Numbered from the stretch's first letter, positions 18,686 to 27,561 are shown. The stretch is 58,047 nucleotides of DNA from an uncultured Lachnotalea sp. (GCA_948470255.1 CAOKOS010000010.1:1-58047), one strand, 5' to 3'. Numbers and translations are program-made. Notes: generated by a model not told the origin, from the letters alone.

Positions 18686-19171
18686 ATGAAATATATAGAA
18701 ATGATTCAGGTATTTCTATCTGGTGTGCTGGCTTACATCAGTGCAAAGCTTGGACTTCTGTTTCCGGCGCTTATTCTCTTAACGGGCATGATGGCGGTAG
18801 ATTATATCACCGGAATGATGGCGGGAATGGCGGAAGCAGTAGATCATCCAGAGGATTCCGCCTGTGGATGGGACAGCAAAAAAGGCGTCAGGGGAATCAT
18901 CAAAAAAGTGGGCTATCTGTGCGTAATTGCCGTGGCCATGACGGCTGATTACGTGATTGTAAGCGTGGCGGCAGCTTTGGGACAAAAAATACCGGGAACG
19001 GCGATATTTGGCCTGATGGTTACGGTCTGGTATCTGCTCAACGAAATGCTGTCGGTGATCGAGAACGCGGGGCGCATGGGCGCCCCGGTGCCGGCCTGGC
19101 TTAAGCGTTACATAGCGGCGCTGAAACATAAGGTAGAGGAGGCAGGAACTTCTGATTCTGTGAAAAAATAA
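18686..19171 (+). CDS. phage holin family protein
   Basis: 161 residues with GAGAGGAGTAAAAG before ATG 18686. Three to four hydrophobic segments (residues ~8-35, ~38-50, ~75-100, ~105-125) and the motif LTGMMAVDYITGMMAGMAE match the toxin-secretion/phage-lysis holin family (phi-LC3/TcdE-like group). Holins permeabilise the membrane so that endolysin or particles escape. It is the last gene of the tail island. No endolysin gene follows, so release would need a host hydrolase, or membrane disruption alone. Confidence 0.88.
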   Translation: MKYIEMIQVFLSGVLAYISAKLGLLFPALILLTGMMAVDYITGMMAGMAEAVDHPEDSACGWDSKKGVRGIIKKVGYLCVIAVAMTADYVIVSVAAALGQKIPGTAIFGLMVTVWYLLNEMLSVIENAGRMGAPVPAWLKRYIAALKHKVEEAGTSDSVKK

Positions 19172-19245
19172 TAAAACCGTTGCCTTTTCCTGCCGGTTAA
19201 TGATAGAATGAAAAAGGCACATGTGCCGGGAAGGCGGTAAAAAAC

Positions 19246-19875
19246 TTGGAAGAAAAGAAAACGGAAGACAGAAGTGAACTGTTAAACGCGGAAACAGAAG
19301 AAACTGCTTCGGCGCCGGAGTCCGGGGAAGAAAAAGAAGAGCGGCGCGGGATGTTCGGCGCGAAAAAGAGAGAGCGCAACGACAGGATGATCATGGGGCT
19401 TTATGGAGTGGCTGGCGTCTATCTCCTTTATACAGCTTATATGACGGCAAAGGAACTGATTGACGGCAGGGTGAAGCCAGGCCGCGATACGGTGATCAGT
19501 ATTGCGTTTGTTGTGATTTTTGTGGTAGCGGCCATATGGATTCTGATTTCCAGCTGGCGGCTTCGGAATATGCTGAAAGCCAAGGATCAGGAAGAGGCAG
19601 AAAAGCTGGCGGCAGAGATGGCGGAACGGGGAGAGGAGCCGGAAGAGCCTGTGAAGGGCGGCCTGCTTGGCGGCTTGCTTACGAAGCCGGACGTCAGCCA
19701 GCCCTCTGTGGCGTCCAGGGCGTCTGTGTACTATAATCCTGCCGATGACGAGGAAGAGGAAGCCACAGATGAGTCCTTGGAGGAAACTGCAGACGAAGCG
19801 GCAGGCGAGACACTGAATGGTGAAAAGCCAGTGTCTGATGAAAATGGGCCTGGTGATGAAGACATCCGCGGGTAA
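19246..19875 (+). CDS. small membrane protein of unknown function
   Basis: 209 residues from a TTG start at 19246 (GGAAGGCGG upstream); a shorter start at ATG 19387 is possible. The N-terminal ~45 residues are charged, two membrane helices follow (LYGVAGVYLLYTAYMTA near 50-66 and VISIAFVVIFVVAAIWILIS near 84-104), and the rest is acidic and cytoplasmic, ending in a Glu/Asp-rich tail. No family is recognised. It lies between the holin and gatC; whether it belongs to the tail island or is a host gene cannot be told. Confidence 0.65.
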   Translation: MEEKKTEDRSELLNAETEETASAPESGEEKEERRGMFGAKKRERNDRMIMGLYGVAGVYLLYTAYMTAKELIDGRVKPGRDTVISIAFVVIFVVAAIWILISSWRLRNMLKAKDQEEAEKLAAEMAERGEEPEEPVKGGLLGGLLTKPDVSQPSVASRASVYYNPADDEEEEATDESLEETADEAAGETLNGEKPVSDENGPGDEDIRG

Positions 19876-19891
19876 AGCTTTTGATTTCCCC

Positions 19892-19920
19892 TTGTCAACC
19901 CCTGAAAACTATGATACGAT
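19892..19920 (+). promoter_or_regulatory. promoter for gatCAB
   Basis: TTGTCA (19892-19897), a 17-base spacer and TACGAT (19915-19920). Transcription would start around 19927, giving a leader of about 170 bases before gatC. Confidence 0.55.
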
Positions 19921-19993
19921 AAATACGGTTTCCGGGGAAAAGAAATGAGATTTAGAAGGAAACTGCAGGTTCTGGAACGAAAAGCGGATTCAT

Positions 19994-20030
19994 CCCGGAA
20001 TATACGCGTGCGTATGTTCCGGGGTTTCTT
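19994..20030 (+). terminator. terminator-like hairpin in the gatC leader
   Basis: CCCGGAATATACGC and GCGTATGTTCCGGG (19994-20023) pair almost perfectly around a two-base loop, followed by GTTTCTT. It lies between the gatCAB promoter and gatC, so it may be an attenuator, or it may end a short transcript. Confidence 0.6.
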
Positions 20031-20097
20031 AATTTCACAGGCTTCCCGTACCTGGATTTTGATAGAAAATTGTCCTGTAATCAGGAAAGGAGCAGAT

Positions 20098-20394
20098 ATG
20101 GCAAAGAACGTGATTTCAGACGAAACCATTGATTATGTGGGTATCCTGGCCAAGCTTGATCTGTCTGTGGAAGAGAAAGCGCGGGCAAAAGAAGATATGG
20201 CCAATATGCTGGATTATATTGACATGCTGAATGGGCTGGATACGGAGGGGGTGGAACCCATGTCCCATGTGTTTCCGGTACACAATGTATTCAGGGAAGA
20301 TATCGTAGAAAACGGGAATGACAGGGAAAACATGCTGGAAAATGCCCCCGACCGGAAAGACGGCTGCTACAAGGTGCCGAAGACAGTGGAATAA
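20098..20394 (+). CDS. gatC: Asp-tRNA(Asn)/Glu-tRNA(Gln) amidotransferase subunit C
   Basis: 98 residues from ATG 20098 behind GGAAAGGAGCAGAT. The open frame extends upstream in phase, but only this start has a site and matches GatC length. The sequence shows the GatC pattern (DYVGILAKLDLSVEEKA, MLDYIDMLNGLDTEGVEPM, FREDIV). GatC is the belt-like stabilising subunit of the amidotransferase that converts Glu-tRNA(Gln) and often Asp-tRNA(Asn) to the amidated forms in bacteria lacking GlnRS. It is first in a gatCAB operon. Confidence 0.96.
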   Translation: MAKNVISDETIDYVGILAKLDLSVEEKARAKEDMANMLDYIDMLNGLDTEGVEPMSHVFPVHNVFREDIVENGNDRENMLENAPDRKDGCYKVPKTVE

Positions 20395-20443
20395 ATCTGC
20401 AAAGGGGCCTGACCAGGCCGACAGGGCTAAAGGAGGGAATACT

Positions 20444-21925
20444 GTGAATTTGATGAGTCTGACAGCCGTAGAGCTGGGAAAAAAGATAAAATCCGGTGAG
20501 GTTTCCGTGAAAGAAGCGGCGGAGAGTTCGCTGGCTGCCATCAGGGCAAGGGAGGCGGATGTCCACAGCTTTGTGACGGTGGTGGATGAGGAAGCAGTGC
20601 TTGCCAGGGCGGAAAAAGTGCAAAAGCAGCTTCTGGCCGGGGAGATAGGCAGCCCTTTGGCAGGAGTGCCGGTGGCCATCAAGGATAATATGTGTACAAA
20701 AGGGATTTTAACCACCTGCAGTTCTAAGATACTTGGGAATTTTAAACCCACCTATACGGCGGAGGCAGTTTTAAACCTGGAAAACGCCGGGGCCGTTATC
20801 GTGGGGAAGACAAATATGGATGAGTTTGCCATGGGGAGCACCACAGAAACTTCCTATTTTGGTGTGACAAGAAACCCCTGGAATAGGGAACATGTACCCG
20901 GCGGCTCCTCCGGCGGTTCCTGTGCCTCCGTGGCAGCGGAAGAGTGTTCGTATTCGCTGGGGTCTGATACAGGCGGTTCCATCCGCCAGCCCAGCTCCTT
21001 TTGCGGCGTGACGGGCATTAAGCCTACTTATGGGACTGTGTCCCGCTATGGGCTGATTGCATATGGCTCCTCATTGGACCAGATCGGACCGGTGGCGAAA
21101 GACGTGACCGACTGTGCCGTGATCCTGGAGGCCATTGCTTCTCATGACCGAAAAGACAGCACCAGCGTGGCGCGGGAATCTTATGGGTTTACAGAAGCGC
21201 TGGTTGATGATGTGAAGGGGATGAAAATCGGAATCCCCAGGGATTATTTTGGAAAGGGACTGGACGATGAAGTGAGGGAGGCTGTCATGAAGGCGGCGGC
21301 GATCCTGGAGGAAAAAGGGGCTATTCTGGAGGAGTTTGATTTAAGCCTGGTAGAATATGCCATTCCTGCGTATTATGTTATCGCTTCCGCGGAGGCCAGT
21401 TCCAATCTGGCACGGTTTGATGGTGTGAAGTACGCATACCGGAGCGAAGATTTTGCAGGGCTTCACCAGATGTATAAAAAGACGCGCTCCGAAGGGTTCG
21501 GGGCAGAGGTGAAGCGGCGGATTATGCTGGGATCCTTTGTTCTCAGCAGCGGCTATTATGATGCTTATTATTTAAAAGCCCTTCGGACAAAAGCCCTGAT
21601 CAAACAGGCTTTTGACAAGGCATTTGCAAAATATGATTTGATTCTCGGGCCGGTGGCGCCCACCACGGCGCCGAAGCTTGGAGAAAGCTTAAGTGACCCG
21701 ATCAAAATGTATCTGGGTGATATTTATACCATATCTGTGAATCTGGCGGGGCTGCCTGGAATCAGCGTACCTTGCGGCCTGGATAAAGGCGGTTTGCCCA
21801 TCGGTATGCAGCTGATCGGGGATTGCTTTCAGGAGAAAAAGCTGTTCCGCGTAGCTTACGCTTACGAACAGACCAGGGCTTATGAGAGATGCGCCATGGT
21901 ACAGAAAGGAGGTTCTGAACAATGA
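20444..21925 (+). CDS. gatA: Asp-tRNA(Asn)/Glu-tRNA(Gln) amidotransferase subunit A
   Basis: 493 residues from GTG 20444 behind AAAGGAGGG; the open frame continues upstream through gatC but this start matches family length. This amidase-signature subunit hydrolyses glutamine to supply ammonia. The Ser-cisSer-Lys triad is visible as Lys in VPVAIKDNM, with the two Ser in the GGSSGGSCASVAA and GSDTGGSIRQPSS blocks. Its end overlaps gatB by four bases (ATGA), so translation is coupled. Confidence 0.98.
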   Translation: MNLMSLTAVELGKKIKSGEVSVKEAAESSLAAIRAREADVHSFVTVVDEEAVLARAEKVQKQLLAGEIGSPLAGVPVAIKDNMCTKGILTTCSSKILGNFKPTYTAEAVLNLENAGAVIVGKTNMDEFAMGSTTETSYFGVTRNPWNREHVPGGSSGGSCASVAAEECSYSLGSDTGGSIRQPSSFCGVTGIKPTYGTVSRYGLIAYGSSLDQIGPVAKDVTDCAVILEAIASHDRKDSTSVARESYGFTEALVDDVKGMKIGIPRDYFGKGLDDEVREAVMKAAAILEEKGAILEEFDLSLVEYAIPAYYVIASAEASSNLARFDGVKYAYRSEDFAGLHQMYKKTRSEGFGAEVKRRIMLGSFVLSSGYYDAYYLKALRTKALIKQAFDKAFAKYDLILGPVAPTTAPKLGESLSDPIKMYLGDIYTISVNLAGLPGISVPCGLDKGGLPIGMQLIGDCFQEKKLFRVAYAYEQTRAYERCAMVQKGGSEQ

Positions 21926-23355
21926 GCAGACAGTATGAGACAGTCATCGGTTTGGAGGTTCATGTGGAGCTGGCCACAAAGACAAAGATTTTCTGTTCAT
22001 GCAGCACTCAGTTTGGCGGGGAGCCAAATACCCATACTTGTCCGGTATGTACCGGGATGCCTGGTTCCCTTCCTGTCCTCAACAGGCAGGTGGTGGAATA
22101 TGCGGCGGCAGTGGGACTTGCCACAAATTGCACCATTACACAAAATTGTAAATTTGACAGGAAGAACTATTTTTATCCTGATAATCCGCAGAATTACCAA
22201 ATTTCCCAGCTTTACCTGCCCATTTGCCGGGACGGCGGTGTTGAAATTGAGACGGAGGCAGGAAAGAAAACCGTCAGAATCCATGAAATCCACATGGAGG
22301 AGGATGCGGGCAAGCTGATTCATGACGAATGGGAAGATTGTACCTTGGTGGATTTTAATAGGAGCGGCGTACCCCTTATTGAGATTGTCTCAGAACCGGA
22401 TATGCGATCTGCGGAAGAAGTAATTGCTTATCTGGATAAGCTGCGGCTGATCATCCAGTATCTGGGGGCTTCCGACTGTAAACTTCAGGAAGGTTCCATG
22501 AGGGCGGATGTAAACCTGTCGGTTCGGGAAGTGGGAAGTAAGACTTTCGGGACCAGGACAGAGATGAAAAACTTAAATTCTTTCCGGGCCATTGCCAGAG
22601 CCATTGAAGGAGAGAAAAACCGCCAGATTGATATTCTGGAGGACGGCGGCCAGGTGATTCAGGAAACGAGGCGGTGGGACGACAATAAGGAATGTTCCTA
22701 TGCCATGCGTTCCAAGGAGGACGCCCAGGATTACCGATATTTCCCGGAGCCGGATCTGGCGCCGGTCATCATTGATGATGAATGGCTGGAAAAAATCAGG
22801 CGGCGGCAGCCGGAGCTTCGTGATGAAAAGAGAATCCGCTATAAAGAGGAGTATGGGATTCCTGAGTACGATATTGATATTCTGACCTCAGAAAAGAAGC
22901 TGGCAGATATTTTTGAGGAAACCATCGCCCTGGGCTGCAGGCCCAAAGAGGTGTCCAACTGGCTGATGGTGGAAACCATGAGGCTTCTAAAAGATGCGGA
23001 TATGGGGGCCGGCGATATCCGTTTCAGCCCGGCCCACCTGGCGGCTCTCATCGGGCTGGTGGAGCAGGGAAAGATCAACCGGACAGTGGCCAAAGAGGTG
23101 TTTGAGGTTCTGTTTCAGGAAGACATGGATCCGGTTTCCTATGTGGAGGAAAAGGGCCTTGTGATGGTACAGGATGAGGGGGCCTTGCGGGCAACCATTG
23201 AAGAGATTGTAAAAAACAACCCTCAGTCTGTGTCTGATTATAAAAATGGAAAGAAAAAAGCTATGGGATTTTTGGTGGGTCAGACCATGAAAGCCATGAA
23301 AGGCAAGGCGGATCCGGCCATGGTCAATAAAATCCTTTTAGAGTTGCTGGCATGA
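21922..23355 (+). CDS. gatB: Asp-tRNA(Asn)/Glu-tRNA(Gln) amidotransferase subunit B
   Basis: 477 residues. GatB binds the mischarged tRNA and carries the kinase-like site that activates the side chain with ATP. Family features: YETVIGLEVHVELATKTK at the N-terminus, CSC...THTCPVCTGMPGSLP (zinc-type Cys cluster), KNYFYPDNPQNYQISQ, EDAGKLIHDE, and a C-terminal helical tRNA-binding YqeY-like domain ending FLVGQTMKAMKGKADP. The start has GGAGG within the end of gatA. Confidence 0.98.
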   Translation: MSRQYETVIGLEVHVELATKTKIFCSCSTQFGGEPNTHTCPVCTGMPGSLPVLNRQVVEYAAAVGLATNCTITQNCKFDRKNYFYPDNPQNYQISQLYLPICRDGGVEIETEAGKKTVRIHEIHMEEDAGKLIHDEWEDCTLVDFNRSGVPLIEIVSEPDMRSAEEVIAYLDKLRLIIQYLGASDCKLQEGSMRADVNLSVREVGSKTFGTRTEMKNLNSFRAIARAIEGEKNRQIDILEDGGQVIQETRRWDDNKECSYAMRSKEDAQDYRYFPEPDLAPVIIDDEWLEKIRRRQPELRDEKRIRYKEEYGIPEYDIDILTSEKKLADIFEETIALGCRPKEVSNWLMVETMRLLKDADMGAGDIRFSPAHLAALIGLVEQGKINRTVAKEVFEVLFQEDMDPVSYVEEKGLVMVQDEGALRATIEEIVKNNPQSVSDYKNGKKKAMGFLVGQTMKAMKGKADPAMVNKILLELLA

Positions 23356-23395
23356 GAGTTTAAGTTGTGGCATAAGAGAAAATAAGGGGAACGAT

Positions 23396-23965
23396 ATGTG
23401 GAGTGCAAAGATATTTTCAACGGATTTTTACCATTTTGTAAACTGGTTTCTGCTGTACAGTATGTTGGGGTGGCTTTTGGAATCCATTTACATGTCTTTT
23501 TGCAATAAAAAGCTGACCAACCGCGGTTTTGTCCGCGGCCCCATCTGCCCCATTTACGGGGTGGGCTTTTTGGGAGCCTATTTTCTGTTCCAGCCCATCG
23601 CCCATAACTGGCCGTTATTGTACGTGTTGGGGTGCATATCGGCTACGGTGTTGGAATTTCTGGTGGCAAAAGTGATGATACGGATCTTTGGGGCCGTGTG
23701 GTGGGATTATAAAGATAAGCCTTTCAATTACCAGGGGATCCTCTGTCTGGAAAGTACCTTGGCCTGGGGGCTTTATGCCATCTGCCTGTTTGCCTTTGTC
23801 CACAAATGGATTTCCCGGCTGTCGGACAGCTACAGCATGACTGTGGGAAAAATATTTGTGATCGCAGGAGCTGTCTATTATATTTCAGACTTTATCTACT
23901 GTGTCATGAAAGCGAAACGGAACGAGGGACTGGAAAAAGACGGGATTCTGGTGAAATCGAAATAA
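23396..23965 (+). CDS. CmpB-like putative ABC transporter permease (COG4905 type)
   Basis: 189 residues with about five membrane helices. The segments FVNWFLLYSMLGWLLESIY, NRGFVRGPICPIYGVGF, LEFLVAKVM and WWDYKDKPFNYQGILCLESTLAWGL are the hallmark of the putative ABC transporter permease family PF06541/COG4905, found widely in Clostridia. The family's substrate is unknown. It lies 40 bases after gatB with GGGGAACG before ATG 23396, and may be read through from gatCAB. The very long palindromic element starts 10 bases after its stop. Confidence 0.88.
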   Translation: MWSAKIFSTDFYHFVNWFLLYSMLGWLLESIYMSFCNKKLTNRGFVRGPICPIYGVGFLGAYFLFQPIAHNWPLLYVLGCISATVLEFLVAKVMIRIFGAVWWDYKDKPFNYQGILCLESTLAWGLYAICLFAFVHKWISRLSDSYSMTVGKIFVIAGAVYYISDFIYCVMKAKRNEGLEKDGILVKSK

Positions 23966-23975
23966 TATCAGAGAC

Positions 23976-24254
23976 AAAAGCCCCGGCCTTCTGGGCTACC
24001 CAAGGATACAAAAAGGTTCGCTCTCTGTGCTCGTGCCGTAAAAATTGAAGTTCTAAATGTTCTGATGGGGTGAAACAAACTCCCCGCAACCGGCTTACGA
24101 TCCGCCGTCCATGGCGTCGTAAGCCTTTTTCGGACGTCCTGTCCGAAAATTGCTGGATATTTCACAGAACATTAAGAACTTCTAAATTTTTACCGCAATG
24201 CACAGGAAGAGAAACCTTTGTATCCTTGGGCAGCCGGAAGGCCGGGGCTTTTAC
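23976..24254. repeat. long palindromic structured intergenic element, copy A
   Basis: A ~280-base imperfect hairpin between convergent genes. The outer arms (AAAGCCCCGGCCTT / AAGGCCGGGGCTTT and CCCAAGGATACAAAAAGGTT / AACCTTTGTATCCTTGGG) enclose a core with an inner stem (GAAGTTCT / AGAACTTC) and two apical hairpins (GGCTTACGA...TCGTAAGCC and TTTTCGGAC...GTCCGAAAA). The core recurs inverted at 32959-33279 with pairing-preserving substitutions. No ORF is supported. It could be a bidirectional terminator, a structured RNA or a non-autonomous mobile element. Confidence 0.85.
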
Positions 24255-24260
24255 GAGGTA

Positions 24261-24470
24261 TCTGGATTTATATATGCCCGGCCCTCTGCCTGCTTTCGCG
24301 CTCGTCCGATAGGCAGATTTTGCAGGTTTTGTGAGACTAGCGGCGCCAGTCCCGTTGACCGGCTTTTATGGAAGCGGCGGCTGGCGGTAAAAGGCGGCGA
24401 AACAAAACCCAAAAATCAACGTGGACGAAAGTGAAGGTAGGCAGAGGGCCGGGCAGACATAAATATCAGA
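24261..24470. repeat. second long hairpin beside copy A
   Basis: The arm at 24261-24308 (GCCCGGCCCTCTGCCT with flanks) is complementary to 24421-24470 (AGGCAGAGGGCCGGGC with flanks). Inner stems GATTTTGCAGGTTTTGT / ACAAAACCCAAAAATC add to it. It overlaps the last bases of the convergent CorC-like gene. Its core is not the same as copy A, so it is a different element with similar architecture. Confidence 0.7.
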
Positions 24471-25749
24471 TTTCGTTTTTTTCTTCCGTTTCTTCTTCCG
24501 GTTCGGGCAGATAGAGTTTCACCCATTCAATCCTGTTTTTGTCCATGGATTCCACCACAAAGCGGATATTCTGGCTGGTAATACTTTCACTGGCAACGGG
24601 AAGGTGATCCAATTCACCGATGATAAGGCCGCCCACAGAATCATAGTTTTCTGAGGAAAGGGAAAGCTCCAGGGCATCATTGATGTCATCCAGTTTCATG
24701 GAACCTTCCACCCGGTATTCCAGGTCGCTGATCTTCTGAAGGCTCTTCAATTCATCTGCGTCATATTCATCCCGGATTTCGCCCACGATTTCTTCCAACA
24801 GATCTTCCAGGGTTACAAGCCCGGCAGTGGCGCCGTACTCATCCAGTACGATGGCGAGACTTACGGAATTCTGGCGCATATCCATGAAAAGCTCCGAGGT
24901 CTTTTTAAATTCATAAGTAAAGTAGGCTTCCCGCAGATAATTTTGAAGCCGAAAAGGAATTTCATCTTTATAAAACAACAAATCCTTCATATTAATAATA
25001 CCGACTACATTGTCAGTGGTATCGCGGTAGACTGGAATACGGGTAAACATGCTTTCCCGGTAAATTTCCAGAAGTTCATCGTAGGAAGCGTCTTCACGGG
25101 CGAATACCATATCAATACGGGGAACCATGATGTCCTTGGCTTGTGCATCCCCAAAATCCACCACATTGTTGATCATTTTCCGCTCTTCGCTCTCGATGAC
25201 GCCCTCTTCATGGCTGACATCCACAATGGTACGAAGTTCCCGCTCTGTAATGGTGTCGGTCTTTGCGTCAGGATCCACTCTCATGAGACGCAGGAACCCT
25301 CTGGCCAGCAGATTGACAATAAAAATAACCGGCGTCAGAATCTTCATCAAGGCAGAAATAATGCCGGCAATCCTGAGGGCCACAGATTCAGCTTTTAAAG
25401 TGGCCATGGTTTTCGGGGAGATTTCACCAAAAATCAAAATCAGCAGGGTAATAACACCGGTGGCAATCCCTACATAAGCGCTGCCGAACTTCTTGATGAC
25501 CAGGGAGGTAATCAGGGAGGAAGCGCTTAAATTTACCACATTATTTCCGATTAAAATGGCGCTTAACATTTTGCCTTTGTTGCTGATCACCCGCTCCAGG
25601 GCGACTGCCCGTTTATTCCCCTCTTCGATGAGGGTACGGATGCGTACCTGGCTGATGGTTAAAAGCGCTGTTTCCGCAGAAGAAAAAAATGCCGACAAAA
25701 ACAATAAAGTAATGAGGCTGACAATCTGTATGACGTCACTTGGGTCCAA
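24466..25749 (-). CDS. CorC/HlyC (CNNM/UPF0053) family membrane protein
   Basis: 427 residues. The N-terminal DUF21/CNNM domain has about four membrane helices (residues 8-140; FFSSAETALLTISQ is a typical motif). A CBS pair lies around 205-325 (RIDMVFAREDASYDELLEIY, IPVYRDTTDNVVGIINMKDLL, VSLAIVLDEYGATAGLVTLEDLLEEIVGEI). A C-terminal CorC_HlyC domain carries the GGLIIGELDHLP signature. Relatives act in Mg or other divalent ion efflux and tolerance; the hemolysin name is historical. It is transcribed alone, convergent with the CmpB-like gene. Confidence 0.94.
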   Translation of the reverse strand: MDPSDVIQIVSLITLLFLSAFFSSAETALLTISQVRIRTLIEEGNKRAVALERVISNKGKMLSAILIGNNVVNLSASSLITSLVIKKFGSAYVGIATGVITLLILIFGEISPKTMATLKAESVALRIAGIISALMKILTPVIFIVNLLARGFLRLMRVDPDAKTDTITERELRTIVDVSHEEGVIESEERKMINNVVDFGDAQAKDIMVPRIDMVFAREDASYDELLEIYRESMFTRIPVYRDTTDNVVGIINMKDLLFYKDEIPFRLQNYLREAYFTYEFKKTSELFMDMRQNSVSLAIVLDEYGATAGLVTLEDLLEEIVGEIRDEYDADELKSLQKISDLEYRVEGSMKLDDINDALELSLSSENYDSVGGLIIGELDHLPVASESITSQNIRFVVESMDKNRIEWVKLYLPEPEEETEEKNEI

Positions 25750-25879
25750 AAAATATCACTCTCCTAAAAAATTATTATATGGAATTGATTGTACAATATT
25801 GCAGGGTGACTGTCAAGAAGCAGGGGGATCTTGAACTTTTATTGATGTTTTGAGTCCCGGCAAAAAGCTCCCCGGGAAA

Positions 25880-25908
25880 TTGAATTTGAATAAAAGCTAT
25901 GTTATGAT
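25880..25908 (+). promoter_or_regulatory. promoter for the HAD phosphatase
   Basis: TTGAAT (25880-25885), a 17-base spacer and TATGAT (25903-25908), 31 bases before the start codon at 25940. Confidence 0.6.
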
Positions 25909-25939
25909 GGTAACAGAAAGACAAAAGGGGGTGGATAGT

Positions 25940-26758
25940 ATGGCTGTGAAACTGATTGCTCTCGATTTAGACGGAACCATATTGAGGGGCCATAAAGAGG
26001 TGACAAAGCGGACCCGGGAAGCCATATGCGCGGCCCTTGAATCCGGTATTTTTGTGGTTCCGGCTACGGGCCGTTCTTATATGGATATCCCGGAAGTAGT
26101 AAGGGGGATTCCGGGCCTCTCTTTCTTCCTGACTTCCAATGGAGCCAATATCCTGGACAGCAGGGGCCTAAACAGCATTTATACAGATTTGATACCGTGG
26201 AAACAGGCCGTGGAGGTGCTTCACATCATAGAAGAATACGGGACACAGCCCTCTGTCCATATGAATGGGAGCAGCATCAATTTAAAGACGGCAGATCCGC
26301 GGATCATAGCCAGATACGGAAATACCGATTATTTTACAAGGGGTAGTGTGGAAAACCTGGCAGATTATGTGGCAGAACAAAAAAGGGATGTGGAAAAGAT
26401 TTTTGCCGTGTTGTTTGAGCCACAAAGGAAGGTAGAGATGACAGCGCGGATTACCTCAGAGTTTCCCATGGCAGTATCGGCTTCCGGCCCGGATAATGTG
26501 GAGTTAAACAGCCGGACAGCTTCCAAGGGCCACGGCCTTTTTGTACTGTGCGGGAAGCTTGGCATCAGGGCGGAAGAAACAGCGGTGGTTGGTGACAGTA
26601 TCAATGATATTTCCATGTTTGAATTTGCAGGCTGCAGCGTTGCCATGGGCAATGGGGAGGGCTGCCTGAAGGATATGGCCCGCTATAAAACAGATACTTG
26701 CTGGGAAGACGGGGCGGCAAAAGCCATTGAGAAAATCGTAAGGGGAATCTGGGACTGA
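25940..26758 (+). CDS. Cof-type HAD phosphatase
   Basis: 272 residues from ATG 25940 behind AAAAGGGGGTGG; a longer in-frame start at 25850 lacks a site and covers the promoter. The HAD motifs are LIALDLDGTI (nucleophile Asp), VPATGRSY (motif II), a Lys in NSRTASKGHGLF, and VGDSINDISMF (motif IV). The cap is the C2B alpha/beta type of Cof/YidA hydrolases, which dephosphorylate sugar phosphates and related metabolites. The precise substrate cannot be predicted. Confidence 0.93.
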   Translation: MAVKLIALDLDGTILRGHKEVTKRTREAICAALESGIFVVPATGRSYMDIPEVVRGIPGLSFFLTSNGANILDSRGLNSIYTDLIPWKQAVEVLHIIEEYGTQPSVHMNGSSINLKTADPRIIARYGNTDYFTRGSVENLADYVAEQKRDVEKIFAVLFEPQRKVEMTARITSEFPMAVSASGPDNVELNSRTASKGHGLFVLCGKLGIRAEETAVVGDSINDISMFEFAGCSVAMGNGEGCLKDMARYKTDTCWEDGAAKAIEKIVRGIWD

Positions 26759-26856
26759 TAAATAAAAAAATCCTGCTGTGTAAGATTCATGGCAACGGGA
26801 TGGAATGAAAAATGGCAGGTTCATGGTACGGGCAAAAGAGACGGAGGAGATATCCC

Positions 26857-27561
26857 ATGGCGGCGTTTGTGGAATTAAGGGAAGTGAAGAAAACATACGG
26901 GACAGGAGAAGTTGTCATTAAGGCAGTGGATAATATGAGCTTTTCCATAGAGAAGGGAGAGTTTGTGGTTATTGTCGGCCCCAGCGGGGCGGGAAAGACG
27001 ACGGTTCTCAATATTTTGGGTGGCATGGATCGTGTTTCGGGCGGGCAGGTGCTGGTGGACGGTACAGATATATCAAAATTTGACAACCGTCGGATGACAA
27101 AATACCGCAGGGAAGATATTGGTTTCGTTTTCCAGTTTTATAATCTGGTACAGAACCTGACAGCCCTTGAGAATGTGGAGCTGGCCCTTCAGATTTGTAA
27201 AGACCATCTGGATGCGGAAGAAATCCTTAAAGACGTGGGGCTGGGAGACAGGATAGGCAATTTTCCGTCTCAGCTTTCCGGCGGTGAACAGCAGAGGGTG
27301 TCCATTGCCAGGGCCTTGGCTAAAAATCCAAAGCTGCTATTGTGTGATGAGCCGACGGGAGCCCTTGACTACCAGACGGGAAAAGCCATCCTTAAGCTTT
27401 TGCAGGATACATGCAGAAAAAAAGGCATGACAGTGGTGGTCATTACCCACAATTCGGCCCTTGCGCCCATGGCGGACAGGGTATTTAAAATTAAAAACGG
27501 GAAGGTGTCTTCCATGAAAGTCAATGAGAAGCCGGTTCCTGTGGAAGAAATTGAGTGGTAG
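26857..27561 (+). CDS. ABC transporter ATP-binding protein (MacB/LolD type)
   Basis: 234 residues from ATG 26857 behind ACGGAGGAGAT; an upstream in-frame start lacks a site. Walker [11 protein letters not shown]-loop FVFQFYNL, signature LSGGEQQR, Walker [13 protein letters not shown] and the H-loop ITHN are intact. It belongs to the LolD/MacB/FtsE-like class that pairs with FtsX-fold permeases and works by mechanotransmission rather than transport through a pore. The permease starts 34 bases later. Confidence 0.96.
   Translation: MAAFVELREVKKTYGTGEVVIKAVDNMSFSIEKGEFVVIVGPSGAGKTTVLNILGGMDRVSGGQVLVDGTDISKFDNRRMTKYRREDIGFVFQFYNLVQNLTALENVELALQICKDHLDAEEILKDVGLGDRIGNFPSQLSGGEQQRVSIARALAKNPKLLLCDEPTGALDYQTGKAILKLLQDTCRKKGMTVVVITHNSALAPMADRVFKIKNGKVSSMKVNEKPVPVEEIEW

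Noticed and set aside
5282-19171. Complete prophage
   Set aside because: No terminase, portal, capsid, replication, integrase or lysin genes and no attachment-site repeats were seen.
19890-20098. T-box riboswitch before gatCAB
   Set aside because: The leader is too short and no T-box sequence or specifier stem could be found.
24070-24434. Small ORFs inside the long hairpins
   Set aside because: No ribosome sites; the sequence is explained by the inverted repeats.
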